From contig CM073895.1 in assembly GCA_037176705.1 (NCBI GenBank), positions 1,178,001 through 1,242,000 on the forward strand: DNA of 64,000 nt, given 5' to 3'. The position numbers were made by a program, and so were the translations under genes. The stretch is from Molossus alvarezi (Eukaryota > Chordata > Mammalia > Chiroptera > Molossidae). Below the pieces are notes generated by a model. It saw only the letters and a program-made list of their open reading frames with translations. It had not been told where the DNA came from and made no database searches. The first letter of the stretch is position 1, and the number at the start of each line of letters is the position of its first letter. Of this stretch, positions 48,876 to 60,712 are shown piece after piece.

Positions 48876-50363
48876 ATGCTTGGCATATTTATCTGTTTCG
48901 CTCTGTACCCAGCCGTCCCCTGGCGCCCCTCCCCCAAACATGATGTTGTACAGCGAGGACACAAGCCGCCATGCCTGGGCCCATCCCGCACACCATCCCT
49001 GCCTGGGCACGGGGAGGGGAAGGGGCGTCCGTCCCCGGGTCACGCTGTGCCCTTCCTGACACGGTGCATGTCAGCGAGGCCCTGCCGGGCCAGGCTGGGT
49101 GCACCCTTCCTGGGTCAGCCTCGAGGGGTCTGTGAGGTCCTTCGAAGAGCCAGGGAACAGGGTGTCAGAACCCCAGACTCCAGTGCTCCCTGAGAGAGAA
49201 GCACAGGGCCCCCTACTCGCCTGCCTGACTTCCCAGGAGCTTCCCTGGACCTCACAGACCTTGCTGTGCTGGGCCCCGGGCACCAGACTTCCTTGGCTGC
49301 CCACATCCGGCCTCCCAGCCCAGCCCTCCTGGTCATCCAGAGACCCCAGCAGGCAGGAGCGCGGGAACAGCCCAGCGCAGGGTGACTCCCAGGTGCCTGC
49401 GTCCTGCAACCTCGGGAAACCCCTCAAACCTGGGCCCAGAAGTGCTGCTGCTGCACACAGACACCCCCCCCCCCAGAGGTCCCCAGGTGCAGGTGGCCTT
49501 GTCCATGCCACCCCAGGACTGGGAGGGGGACAGCAGGGCCCAGGAGAGACAGCCCCCACTCAGCTGTCCTCCAGCAACTACCCTTCGTGGGGTTGCTGCC
49601 CAGGGTCTGAGACCAGCTGGCGGGCTGGGTGGACGGAGGCTGAGCCGCTCCCCCTTCTGCTGTGCATGGACCAGGCGCCCTGCTCAGGGTCCTGGGGGGC
49701 CCCAAGGCGTAGACAGCAAACCCAACTCCACGGGCCCAGCTGAGGCCATGATACCCTCTATTCCCGAGAACGTCCCCCCACCGCAGCTGCCCCTCAGCCC
49801 GGACCCCACACACCAGATGAGGAGGGAGGGGGAGCGAAGGCCAGTGGCCAGACCCTGTGGTCCCAGACACTGGCCATGTGATGCTTCCTGCCAGACCGCA
49901 GTCTCTGCTGAGGTGTCGAGCACCCCCAGCAATGTCCACTGCATCCCGCCAGGGTCCCAGGCCCTGCTCACACTGAGCCCATGGGAGGGGCGGCGTGACC
50001 TGAGTGGTCTCTGGGACTTGTCCAGACTTGCTCTCATCACTGGACCTCTGTTCCCACCACTGCTGTGCTCTCCAGGGCCTGCAGGTGGGTGCCCAGAGCT
50101 GCCGTGCGGCCTGGTGCTGGGCACTCTGCCTGCTGAGCACCTCTCCTTGTCTGCCGGTCATCTGCCACCAGCATTCAGACCCCTCCTGGCTCCCACCTCT
50201 CCCCACGTGAGGTGCTACTTCCAGAGAGCCGAGGGCCAGGCCACAGGGCAGGGAGGCAGATCAGGACAGGCAGCCCTGTGGGAAGCTGGGTGGACGGCAG
50301 CTTCCCAGCTTGGGCTGCCCTGGGCTTCACTTTGGGTGTAAACTTACAGCATTAAAAGACTGG
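48876..50363. other. Intergenic sequence, nothing recognised
   Basis: GC-rich DNA after the SKI 3' end. Open frames overlap on both strands without any family likeness. Confidence 0.55.
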
Positions 50364-50553
50364 GCGCCCAGCCTGTGTGGCTCAGTAGTTGAGCGTCAAC
50401 CTAGCACCAAGAGGTCGCCGGTTCGGTTCCCTGTCAGGACACATGCCCAGGTTGTGGGCCCGATCCCCAGTGAGGGGCATGCAGGAGGCGGCCAATTGAT
50501 GTTTCCATCTGTCTCTAAAATCAATAAAGAAAAATACAATTAAAAAAAATAAT
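50364..50553 (+). mobile_element. VES-type SINE, 'AGAGGTCGCCGGTT' subtype
   Basis: Forward-oriented: GCCTGTGTGGCTCAGTAGTT head, AAGAGGTCGCCGGTTCGGTT, GGGCATGCAGGAGGCGGCC, then ATCAATAAAGAAAAATAC and an A-rich tail. It is the first of four SINEs in tandem. Confidence 0.9.
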
Positions 50554-50555
50554 AA

Positions 50556-50645
50556 GCCCTGGCCGGTTTGACTCAGTGGCTAGGAGTGTCGGCCTGTGGA
50601 CCAGTGTGTCCCTCCTGGGTTTGGTTCCCGTACCGAAAAAATATA
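50556..50645 (+). mobile_element. Truncated VES-type SINE (head only)
   Basis: The tRNA-like head GCCCTGGCCGGTTTGACTCA extends to TTTGGTTCCCGTACC and then goes directly into an A-rich tail. The body is missing. Confidence 0.85.
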
Positions 50646-50655
50646 AGGCTCTGGG

Positions 50656-50788
50656 CCTGGCCTGTGTGGCTCAGTGGATTGAGTGGCATCCCATGCGCTG
50701 AGAGCACGTGCCCGGGCTTGGTCCCCACTGGGGGGACATGCAAGAGGCAGCTGATTGATGTTTCTATCCCGCCCCCCCAAGTCAGTAA
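50656..50788 (+). mobile_element. VES-type SINE, internally shortened
   Basis: GGCCTGTGTGGCTCAGTGGA head, then GGGGGGACATGCAAGAGGCA and GCTGATTGATGTTTCTAT with a C-rich tract and AGTCAGTAAAA tail. It lacks part of the tRNA-like B-box region. Confidence 0.8.
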
Positions 50789-50793
50789 AAATG

Positions 50794-51033
50794 GCCCTGA
50801 CCAGTTTTGCTCAGTGGTTAGAGCGTCGGCCTGCAGTCCCGAGAGACCCGGGTTCGGTTCCCACTAAGGGCACGTACCTCGGTTGCAGTTTGTCCCCGGC
50901 CCTGGTTGGTCGTGCGGGTGGCAGCCACTCGATGTGTCCCTTCACGTCGATGTTTCTCTCTCTCTTTTCCTCTCTCTCCCTCCCGCTCTATCTGAACAAA
51001 ATGGAAAAGTGTCCTCGGGTGAGGATAAAAAAA
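50794..51033 (+). mobile_element. VES-type SINE with target-site duplication
   Basis: Forward-oriented full-length copy: GCCCTGACCAGTTTTGCTCA head to TGTCCTCGGGTGAGGATAAA tail. The duplication is AAGTCAGTAAAAATG at 50779-50793 and the same with one mismatch at 51034-51048. It landed in the tail of the preceding SINE. Confidence 0.93.
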
Positions 51034-51048
51034 AAGTCAATAAAAATG

Positions 51049-53600
51049 TATTTTAGAGAAGGCTCTAGCCACCCCCTCCCAGGGCAGATAGGGTGGAAGT
51101 TGCCTGGCGTCAGAACCCCCTTCATGAGGCCATTCTGAGGGAGTCTGGGAGCCCCGAGGGTTTACGGGAGAGGTCAGCGTGGGAGAAACCCCTCCCCAAT
51201 TCTCCTTGCACCCCCGCCTCCAGGACGGACAGAGGGCAAAGGCCTGGAGAAGACAGCCCGCCCACCCCCACTTCGGGAGGGGCCCCTGGGAGCCGGCCAC
51301 CCTCCGCACCAAGGCCTGGAGCTGAAGTGGGCCCAGTGCGGAGGGCTCCCTAGTCTGTCCCTGCCCCCCAAGCTCTCACTTCTGCCTGTCACCAGCGGCC
51401 TAACCCTCAGCCCCCAGCTGGGCCTGTTTCCTCACTCTCCACCCCTCTGGTCTGTCAGCCCAGGGCCACAGTCTGGCTCCGGGACCCCACCCCGCCCTGT
51501 GGTCAGGGGGCTAACCGCAGGCCGAGAACTCGAACCCGGGCCCTTCTCTGGGCAGGCGGATGCCAGGCGCAGCCTCCTGGAAAGAGGAAGCCGCCTGCCC
51601 ACTCCAGCAACAGCTGCGCAGCCCACCCCAGCGGCCCTCGCCCGCACCCCACCCCACCCAGCCTGCCCTGCACCCCTCTCCCTCACTTCTGCTTGTCCTT
51701 TCACAGGGTCACCCCTTCTCGCTGGCCAAGAAGAGCCAGCAGACAGGCCTGAGTGATCAGGGCGGCTCATGAGGGTCGCAGGCCCTACCCACACTCTGCC
51801 CACCAGCCCTTCAGGCTCTGGCTGCACTTGGGTGACCTGGGTGACCTCCCCTGCAGAGAGGGGAAAGGGGGGCTGGCTCCCCCCCTCACAAAAGGGTAGG
51901 GCTGGGACCCTGTGGTGCTGGGCCAGCAGGATGTGAAACCAGGGGCTTGGATGGGATCCCAGACCCTCCCCACAGAAGCCCACTGTACTCTGGGGGCAGC
52001 AGCCCACACCCTCCTTTCTGCCCCAGCCGCTGCCAGGCCCTGGAAGGGGTGGGGACAACTTTCGGGGCCTGGATGCCCACCAGTCCCTGCCCCCCGCGTC
52101 TGGATGACGTGCGTGCTGCAGGCCCCATGCACATGGCCATCTGTGCCCAGGCCTGTGCCAGGGGCTGGGCCGTGGGCGCTGAGGCTCCCAGCCCTGGAGC
52201 AGGTGGCCCCACCGCAGGGGGGTGGACAAGCAGGTGGAGCTAGCCTGGCTTGTCTTCGGAGCGTCCTGTGCTGGGCAGGTGTCCGGCTGGGCTGGGGTGG
52301 GGCCTTCCCGCTCTGAGCCTGGCCTGGCAGCCCTTGTGGGCAGGAAGCTTGGCCCAAGCCCTCTCCCAGGTCCCTCCTGCTGTCACAGAGGCCTGTTCCA
52401 GAACCCTCCCGGGACAGGGCACCTTGGGAAGGAGGCAGCTTGCGGTCGGGGCTCAGATTCCTGTCCCCATGGGGTCCCCCTCAGAGGACACGTGTCCAGG
52501 GCCACCTGAGTCCAGCTCCAGGCCCAGGCAGGGGTGAAAAAGAGGGGAAGGTGGTAGAGGCGGCCCTGGTGCCCAGCAACACCCCTGGGCACTGAAGTGC
52601 AGCCCCAGGGACAGGCCTGGAGAAGCAGGGCTGCGTCCAGGTCCCACGTCCCCCTGGAGGGCTGGTGTGCACGGGAGAGCCAGGTTGGCTTGTACATGGG
52701 CTTTCCAGGGTAGGTGTGCCCACCCTTTCCCTACCTCTGCCCTTCCTGTTCCCCCAGCCCCCTGGCCAGGCTTCTTGGGCAGATGGTGCCAGGCCCACCT
52801 CACAGGTCCTCTGGCTCTGTCCTCCATCTCGGCGGGGTTCCAAGGTCCATGGTGGGGGTGGGAGTGGGGTAGGCAGTCACCAGAAAACCTCTGGAAGGAA
52901 GTCTGCATTTTATACCTTCCAGAGCCAAACCTCCCAGGTTCTGGCCAGGCTGGCAGAGGGGTCTGGGAGGTCCGGGTCCATGGTGCCCTTCCCCCGGGCA
53001 CCCAGCCAGAGCAGCTCCGGTGGAACCAGCAGGGCAGATGGCGACCTGTGGACATGGAGGGTGGCAGATGGGGGCAGGAGCTGGGAGGAGTTGCAGACAC
53101 CCTCCTTGTCCAGTGAGTGAACACAGGGCCGGGCTCTGATGGGCAAGAGGAAGGGGCTGTGCCACAGAACTGAGGAGGGGGACCCAGGTCCTCATGGGGG
53201 CTGGCAGCTCCAGAAGAGTCCAGGAATGGGAAGGGCAGCTGGTCTGCCGCAGGGGTCTCCTAGCCTTGGAGGCCGGCGTGTACGTGTGCATGTGTGTGCA
53301 AGGAGACACTTGAGCTGCAGGGCTGGAGGACAGGAGGGAGGTCAGGACCCACAGCAACAGCAGGGAGGTGACCCCGATGCAGGCCTGGGCAGCCCATGCC
53401 TGGTTAAGGGGGACCCCACTGAGGCAGATGGGTGTCCTCCTTCCCCTCCCCACATGAGGGACAAGTTCCCATGGGGTCCAAACCCCCAACCTACCTTGCC
53501 CTTGGGGCCTTGACCTGGTGGACTTGTGGTCCACACCCTGACTTCCTGTTTCTAAGTAAGAACAGTCCCAGAAAAGGCTCTGGTAGTTTGGGGGAGGGGG
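51049..53600. other. Intergenic GC-rich sequence, nothing recognised
   Basis: No SINE, L1, exon or RNA gene recognised. Many overlapping chance frames occur on both strands. Confidence 0.5.
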
Positions 53601-54560
53601 GCTGAGGTCGGCTGGGGAGGGGGCTGTCGCAGCTCCAGGCCAGGGGACCAGAGGAGGGCTGCGGGGGTGTGGTCTGCCCCTGTCGCCGCCGTCACTGGCG
53701 GGCCATCTGCTTTCCCTCCGCACCTGCTGCTCCAGGCAGGCGGGCGGGGGCTTGCCGGGACAGGCCTGAGTGTCGGGGGGCCCCAGCTGGTTGGGGCTCC
53801 TCGGCCAGTGTGGCCACCCTGGGTCTGGTCTCCGCCACCACCGCGAGGCGCCCCCTCCGCAGGCGCCCCGCCAGGACAGGCGCTCCCCAGCCCCATCCTG
53901 CACCCCGTGCTCGGGGGTGGTGTGGGCAGGGTGCCCGGGGCAGGGGCCCGGTGGTGGGCCCGCCTGCTCCTGCGCTGGCGCTCGGCCCCATCCCCAGGGG
54001 AAGGGGGGCAGAGAACCTCCAGGGAGTCGGAAGCTGGTTCCAAAACTTTCCGAATTCCTGCTCCTCCTGGCCTGGCCGGAAGCCGGGCTGGGAGGGGTGG
54101 GCTGGGGCGGAAGGGTGCGTCTGTCCCCCCGGAGCCCCCAGGCCGAGGAGCCTCCTGGCAGCGCCTCCGGGGGAGGCCTGAGCCCTCCGCCCGCTCCGCA
54201 CGGCCCCTGCCCGGGCCGGGCACCAGGACGGCGCAGCCCGCAGACGTGCCCAAGGTCCCGGGGCGAGCGCCCGGAGTCGGGGCGTCGCGGGCGGTGAGTC
54301 ACCGCAGGGCCCGCCTCCAGGAGGCCCCTCCCCCCACGGGCCGTGGGCGAGTGGGGTCCCGCGAGGGGGGCTCAGTTCCTAGGCGCCCCCTCGGAAAGCG
54401 CAGCTCAGCCCCGCGCCCCCGCCACCGGGTTTCACTTCCCTGCCCGCGCCCACGTCGGCCGCGGGGCCCCGGACACGCCCGTCCTCCCGACCTCGGCGGC
54501 GGCCCGAGGCTTCCGGCCGGCGGCCTTGGAGGCCCCGGGGTGGCCCTTCGGGAGCGCTCG

Positions 54561-54656
54561 CCCCGCCCCGCGCCCTCCAGGCCCCGCCCCGCGCCCTCCA
54601 GGCCCCGCCCCGCGCCCTCCAGGCCCCGCCCCGCGCCCTCCAGGCCCCGCCCCGCG
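54561..54656. repeat. 21-bp GC-box tandem repeat
   Basis: About four and a half nearly identical 21-bp units of the form CCAGGCCCCGCCCCGCGCCC plus T. Each unit carries a consensus Sp1/KLF GC box. They lie in the CpG island core. Confidence 0.92.
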
Positions 54657-54701
54657 ACGACCGCAGTCTCTGCGCCTGCGCGGCCCCGCCCTCCCCGCCC
54701 C

Positions 54702-54750
54702 GCGCGGGGCGGGGCCTGGACGGCGCGGGGCGGGGCCTGGACGGCGCGGG
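54702..54750. repeat. Inverted copies of the 21-bp GC-box repeat
   Basis: Two 21-bp units of the form CGCGGGGCGGGGCCTGGACG plus G are nearly the reverse complement of the repeat at 54561-54656. The two arrays can pair as a GC-rich hairpin with a loop of about 45 bases. Confidence 0.88.
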
Positions 54751-55200
54751 AGGCGCGTGCGCGCGGGCGGGGGACCGGGCGGGGATCGAGGGGCGCCCCG
54801 GCGCTGTTAGCCCGCCCGGGTCTGCGCGGGAGAGGGGGGCTGGGAGAGGGGCGCGTCGAGCAGGAGGCACGGCCCCTGCTCGTGGCTAGGTCCCGGGGCA
54901 CCCGCGGCGCCGGCGCTTCGCCCTGTGCGGGGCGGGCGCTGACGTGTCCAGGTGCCGCAGTCCGAGCGCCCCGAGGCCCGGGTGGGGGCGGGGCGGGCCC
55001 GGTGCCACCCCGTTGGGTTGGTGGCGAAGGCGGGAACTGCAGCCGGTTCCGAGAACAGCCTTGTCCTTGACGACCCTCGTCCCCGCTGCCGGCGGAGCCT
55101 GCGGAGCACGTCCCGCCGGGGTCAGAGGCGCCCCTGCCCCGGTCCCCCCAGGCTCCAGAGGCGCCGGCCCGGCCTCCCTGCGCGCCCCTAGCAGGCTCAG

Positions 55201-57969
55201 ACTTGAGCCGTCACCTGAGGCCACGAGGTAGGGCGCCTCCTCTGGGTCAGCCCAGCTGCGCCCCGCCCTGAGCCCCACCTGCCTTAGCCTCTGGCGGGCT
55301 CCTGGGGATACTCTCAGGGCCTTGGTTGGGGGGTGGCGTGGGGGTCTCGCAGGATGTGACCCTAGGAGACCCCAAAACCACAGAACGCACATGGTGCCTG
55401 CGCCTCCTTTAGAAATGCCCCTGCCCTCCTCCAGGCTGTGTTCAGGATGGTGACTCCCTCATCCACACGCCCTGCTTCTCCGCCGCTGGGACCCCACCTG
55501 CCGCTCCCAGCCTGCATCCAGGCCTGGCCCTGTCCTGCCGCAGGCTCGGCTGCCCCAGCCCCCAGCTGCCTGGGCTGCCCCTCCTGCTCCGTGGCGCCCC
55601 AGCAGGTTCTTTCCCGACCAGGGCCTGTACAGTGCCCAGGTGCACCCAACGCCCTCCAGGGCCTCTGCCTGTAGGTTCCTGTCCCGTTTCTGCCCCAACT
55701 TTGCCCTTTTTCCTGGTGGAGTCCTAGAGAGGGGACTCCTTAGGGCTGCAGCTGGGATGGGGAACTCCCTGGAGGGCCAGCGCCTCCTGGGCCTGTACAG
55801 GGGCCCCTGTGGCTGCCGTGGCCTTTGGCGGCACCTGTGTGTGGGAGGGCCAAGGAGGGTTGAGGGGGTGGAGGTGGGTAGCACCCCTCTCAGGCTGCTA
55901 GGAGATGGGCCCATAGACTGGGATCTACCCTGCTGGTCCCTGGAGCAGCATGTGTAGGGTACCCTGTCCTGGTTCCTCTGTCTCTGGTTGTGGGGTGTGG
56001 GTGGCTGAGGAGTTACCGGGAGGAGGGGTATCCCGAGTTTTGGGGAGTCACTGTCCTGGAGACACAGCCCTGGGGAGGGCTGCCTTTGGCTGAGCCCTGC
56101 ACATCCGGCAGGTCCTGGCCGGACAATCACAACCCTGTATAGTGTCCGTCGGAAAATGCCCTGTCCATGGCAGTGGGGTGGCCTGCCTGCTCCTCTGGAC
56201 CGAGGGCCTCCAGCCAAGAGCTGCATCACGGGTCATTGCCTGACCCGGTCCCTGCCCCGGCCACTCCCATGCTTGCTGAGGGACCGAAGCACTCCTGGGC
56301 CTGGGGCTTCAGGGCCCTGGGCTCCTCAGGGCCGATGGGCAGGGGCCCCAGGCAGCCTTCCCCACCGGCTCAGGCCCCGACCTAGCTCTCGGGGTCCCCT
56401 GTGACTGCCCAGGCTCGGTCTTCCATCAGAGAGGCCCTGGGCTGGCCCCCAGTGGCTGGCCCTGCTCTGAGGGGGCAGGGGCAGGAAGAAGAGGACCCCA
56501 GGCAGCTGTGTCTCTAACTGGTGCTGAGCCGTCAGCCCGCAGTGGTCTTGCTGAAACAGGCCAGCGACTCGCTGACCCTCGCCCAGGACTGAGGGCTCCC
56601 ATGTGCGAGGGCCGTGAGCTGGCGGGGGCCAGGACCAACAGGAACCCGTCTGGCAGGCCGGGCACCAGGGCACCTCTAGGAAGCCCTGCCTGGGGGGTGC
56701 CCCGCACCCCTGTCCCTATCCCCCTCCTGGCACAGAGATCAGGCAGCCTGTCCAGGCTGTGGGGGCGGGAGGCTCCCTGGGGAGGCCCCTGGGTGCTCAC
56801 AGCCAGTGAGGGAGGAGGCGGGGAGGGGCTGCCGGTGTCAGCAGGCTGGTGGGGGGGCTCTGCGCTGTGCTGTCCGCAGGGCCCGCCACTGGGTGGTCTG
56901 AGAGGCTGTGCTTGCCAAGACCCAGGCCCTGCTGGGAGGAGGGCCGGGCTGAGGGGCAGGTGGTGCCACCTCCCACACTGTCTGTCTGTCTCTGTCTCTG
57001 GCCCTGGGACTCGGAATGAGGAGTGAGGAGTGAGGATGTCTCTCTAGGGCAGGCCTGCCAGGTGCTGCAGTGTGGATTTCACTTAGTAAATATCCGCTGA
57101 GCCAGTGGACTGTCCAGTGACCGTCTGGGCCAGTGGCTGCCGTCAGAGGTCAGAGAGCAGGTGGAGGGCCCACAGGGAGAAATGCTGTGACTCTGGCCAG
57201 GGCTAGAGCCCCGTCCTGAGCTCCTGGGGGCCGCGCAGCTTCCTGGGGTATAAGATTTGTGGGGGGAGGGTGGCTTTGGGGCCTCGGGATGGGGGCCTGT
57301 ACCTCCACCTGGCGTACTGGCTGCTGGTTCCCAGAGACCCCAGGAGGCCGCCCTCTGAGGAGAAGGCCTGGGGGTCTCCAGGCCAGAGGGCGGCCTGTTG
57401 GAGCCCCTGCCAGCCTGGGGGAGGGCCGGCGGCACTGAGCTGCCCGGCCCTGGTTCTGGGGGCAGCAGCCAAGTCAAGGTCACTCCCTCCCCGTCCAGCA
57501 CCTGCCAGATGGGGTGGGGGCAGGGGCTCAGAGTTCCAGAAGGAAACTGGTGACAGCCCTTCTGCCTGCTCTCACCCCAGTCCAGGCTCTGCGCCCCCCT
57601 CAACAGTGAGGGCTTCTCTGGGACCGGGCGCCTTCCTCACTGCTGTGCCCCAGACGCTGGCGGCACCAGAGAGGTGGGTCTGCCCTCAGCCTGTCTGGGA
57701 CTCTGGGCGGCCTGCCGACCATGGGGACTGGGGTTGGGCCCTGCTGTCTCTGGGGTGGGGCACCCAGAAGCCAGGGCGAAGGGACTGGGAGCTGTGGGGG
57801 CACCTGAGGGCCAAGCGGGGGGACACTGTTTGCAGGTGGGGTCGTGGCCTGGCCTGCCGCTTGCCTTCTGCCCTGCTCTTCCCGGCCAGACGCCTGCCAG
57901 GCCAGTGTCCAGGGCCACTCAGGCCTCTGCGGACCCTCCGTGCTTTTCTCTTTTTTAAAGAATTCAGTG
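55201..57969. other. Intergenic GC-rich sequence, nothing recognised
   Basis: No repeat or exon recognised. A short (GTCT)n-like tract lies at about 56980-57000. Confidence 0.5.
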
Positions 57970-58408
57970 TCCTGGTCAGATGTCTCGGTTGGTTGGAGTG
58001 TTGTCCTGTACACCAAAAGGTTGTGGGTTCGATTCCTGGGTCCCTGGTCAGGGTTGTGTGGGAGGTGATTGTTTAGTGTTCCTCTCTCTCTCTCTCCCCC
58101 CCCCTCTCTCCTTTATTTCATTTTTAAATATTTTTATCCTCACCCGAGGACACTCTTTTTTTAAACTTTTGTTCAGTTAGAGCGGGAGGGAGAGAGAGGA
58201 AGAGAGAGAGAGGAGCATCGACGCGAAAGGGACACATCGAGTGGCTGCCTCCTATGCGACCAACCACGGCCGGGACGAGCTGCAACCAAGGTGCGTGCCC
58301 TTGACCCGAATCCAACTCAGGACCGACTCGTTGGTCCGCGGGCTGACGCTCTAACTGCTGAGCCAAACCGGCCGGGGCCCCTTCTCTCTAAAATTAATGT
58401 AAAAAAAA
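57970..58408 (+). mobile_element. VES-type SINE split by a second SINE
   Basis: The left part at 57970-58111 has CCTGGTCAGATGTCTCGGTT, GTTGTGGGTTCGATTCCTGG and a CT-rich tract. The right part at about 58380-58408, CTTCTCTCTAAAATTAATGT plus an A run, is the expected tail of the same element. A reverse SINE lies between. Confidence 0.75.
58130..58378 (-). mobile_element. VES-type SINE nested in another SINE
   Basis: Reverse-oriented full-length copy: ATCCTCACCCGAGGACACTC at the left, GCTGAGCCAAACCGGCCGG at the right. It interrupts the pyrimidine-rich 3' part of the forward SINE, so it is the younger of the two. Confidence 0.88.
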
Positions 58409-60589
58409 CATGTCCAGGGGTGAGGATGAAAAAAAAGATGAATTTAAATTTTGTCTGGGGCAGCATCTGACAACTTACTTTCCCGTATATCGTCAGTTTG
58501 GCTCAAATAAACTTACGAGAATTCTCAAAATCAGAAAGTGTGAGGATTTGCCTGTGGGGCACAGTGTGAAGCTTGGGGGCCGGTGGGAGTGGGAGCTGCT
58601 GCCTCAGGCCTGACCTGCCCGGCACCCCACACCTGCAGCGGACGGCGCCGTGGCCCCTGGAAGGCCTGCTGCCCGTCAGCTGCGATGTGCTGGCCAGGGA
58701 GCCCCCAGCCCCTCACCCACCCACCCCTTCACCTCTCAGGGCCTGGCAGAGGCTGGGCAGCTGGTGGGGCAGGGGACAGCATCCTTCACCCCAGGACCCT
58801 GTCCTGCCCAAACACAACCCCTGGGGTCTGAGCTCCCCCGGGCCTCACTGGGCAGCCCCTGTCCCCAGGGCAGTGGGCGAAGCCCATCTCGACATCTCAT
58901 TGGCCCCCACGGCGCCAGGAAGCCCGGGTCTCGCCCATGCTGGCCCAGGGCTCGGCTCCTCGGGTCCTGCAGGGGGTCAGCTCCGTCCTGGTGGCCCCGT
59001 CCACCCACTGCTGATGGGCGTTAAGGGACAATGGGGTGGGAACCTACTGAGAAACGCAGGGTGAAGGGATGGGGTGGCTGCCGGGGCACGTTGGGGAGGG
59101 CTCTCTGCTGTTGGGGCCCATTCTCTGTGCTGCTTCTTGCTTCTTGCCTTCCAAGTGAGCAGTTACTTCACGTGGACCCACCTTCTGAAGACAGACGAAC
59201 CTCCGTTCACATCCATCACCGACCCTCATCCATCTGTCCATCTGTCTGTCCACCCAGGTCACCCATCCTCCTACCCACCACCCCGTCTGCCCGCCGCCCA
59301 CCCCGCCCATCCCCATCCCTCCGGCCCGCCATCCGTCCGTCCTTCCTGCCTCCCCTCCCCGGCCTCGAGTGGGTGCCCAAACCCACGCCGACCAGCGGGT
59401 GGCCCTCGGCCCTCCTGTGGCCCACCCGCTGAGGCTGCACCCCCGAGACAGGCCGCCCGAATGCCCGCCTTCAGGAGCCCTCCACCAGGACCAGACGCGA
59501 GTGCGTGGGTGCAGGGAAGGAAGTGGACCCAGGAGGGCGGAGGCCGTGTCTCAGGGGTGGGCCTCCCCCGTGCGGAGGGGCGTGAGGCCGGCAGGGGGAG
59601 GGAGCAGCGGGATGAGGGCAGGAGCGGGTCCAGCTCTGGGGGCCTCGAGGTCCTGGTAATGACGGTCAGGGTGGTGAGGTGTGTGTGGAGATGCAGTCGG
59701 GCTGGGGGTGAGCTTTGCAGGACCAGGCTTGCGGTGGGGCACAGACAGGTGCCAACCACTGGGGCCTGAACTGGTCTGGGGACGGGCAGGAACTGAGTTT
59801 GGGGCGTGTTTGGGCTGCCTGCCTTCTGTGCCGCAGGGAGGCTGCACCCTCACCACGGCACCCGGGCCTGGAGCTGGGGAGAGGCCTGGGCTGCAGAGGA
59901 CCAGGAGGTGGGTGAGCACCCCGGGGAGGTGGGGACCAGCCCAGCCCCAATGCTGGGCGGGGTTGCCATGGCCGCGTGGTCTCTGGAGCCACGAGGAGAT
60001 TTGGGGTAGAGGGGCCCAGAGGTGACTGTGCTGAGGGGGCCGGGGCTCTGGTGTCCCTCCCCGTTCCCAGGCATCTGTGGAGCAGGAGACAGGCAGCTGG
60101 TTGAGAGGATTGGGGGGGGGCGAGGGAGGCCAGGGACCAGGCGGGGCTTGGATCCGGGTCTCCGGGATGAGAACCCTTGAGCCCTGGTGGCCGGTGACGG
60201 TGATAGCCAGTCCTCTGTGCTGCGTGTGTCTGGCCCCCCGGCTGCCCCATGTGCACCCCGCCAGCCTCGCTCGCCTGGGTGCGTCTTGGAGGCAGCTATG
60301 GGAGCCCGGAAGCTGAGAAGTCGCTCAGACGTGCAGCCTGTTCCCAGAAAGCCAGCCCCCTGCTCGCTGCCCCTCGGTTCTGTTGGGGGGCTGGTTCCGG
60401 TTTCCAGGCCGCCATGGGCCCCAAGGCGGGGGTCCTGGAGGGGGGCCGAGGGGTCAGCTGGGCTGGCTTCAGCGCAGGACTGGGGAGAGGGTGGGGGGCA
60501 GGCGCCCACCCTGAGGTGTGCCCAGAGACGCCCCGCGGAGCCACCTGTGGGTGCGGGTGGGGGAGGGGCTGTGCCATCTGGGTGCTCTT
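58409..60589. other. Intergenic sequence before the MORN1 3' end
   Basis: GC-rich. A CATCCATCTGTCCATC-type simple repeat lies at about 59212-59260, followed by a C-rich CCCGCCC/CATCC tract to about 59345. No exon is recognised. Confidence 0.5.
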
Positions 60590-60613
60590 GGCGCAGTCGT
60601 CAGGGTTGGACAC

Positions 60614-60619
60614 TTTACT
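60614..60619 (-). terminator. MORN1: Possible MORN1 poly(A) signal, variant AGTAAA
   Basis: On the - strand AGTAAA lies about 95 bases after the MORN1 stop codon. No AATAAA is found close to the stop, so this variant is a candidate only. Confidence 0.3.
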
Positions 60620-60712
60620 AAAGCCAGCAGCTCTGGGGTGCGTGGGGGGCTCTCTGGGCCCAGTCAGGCCCTGGGGAGGGAGACACAGGAAACAGGCAGC
60701 ATCTCCATCCTT

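Larger units (their letters stand above)
53650..55200. promoter_or_regulatory. Orphan CpG island between SKI and MORN1
   Basis: CpG density rises strongly, with its core at about 54160-55150. Repeated GC boxes (CCCCGCCCC) lie at 54561-54656. An NRF1-like TGCGCCTGCGC is near 54670 and GCGCGTGCGCGC near 54753. An ETS-like CTTCCGG lies near 54510 and an AP-1 TGAGTCA at 54295-54301. This is the texture of an unmethylated housekeeping-type promoter, but no coding exon is recognised on either side. It may drive a noncoding transcript or act as an enhancer. Confidence 0.55.

Noticed and set aside
52800..54302. 500-codon open frame on the - strand
   Set aside because: Stop-poor because of high GC at the CpG island edge. 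There is no domain, and the + strand is equally open over much of it.
53667..55070. 467-codon open frame on the + strand in the CpG island
   Set aside because: It includes the 21-bp GC-box repeat translated as PAPRPPG-type repeats. No family likeness.
53650..55200. Promoter of a known protein-coding gene
   Set aside because: No recognisable first exon on either strand, and no known gene starts between SKI and MORN1 in human as I remember it. Kept only as an orphan CpG island.
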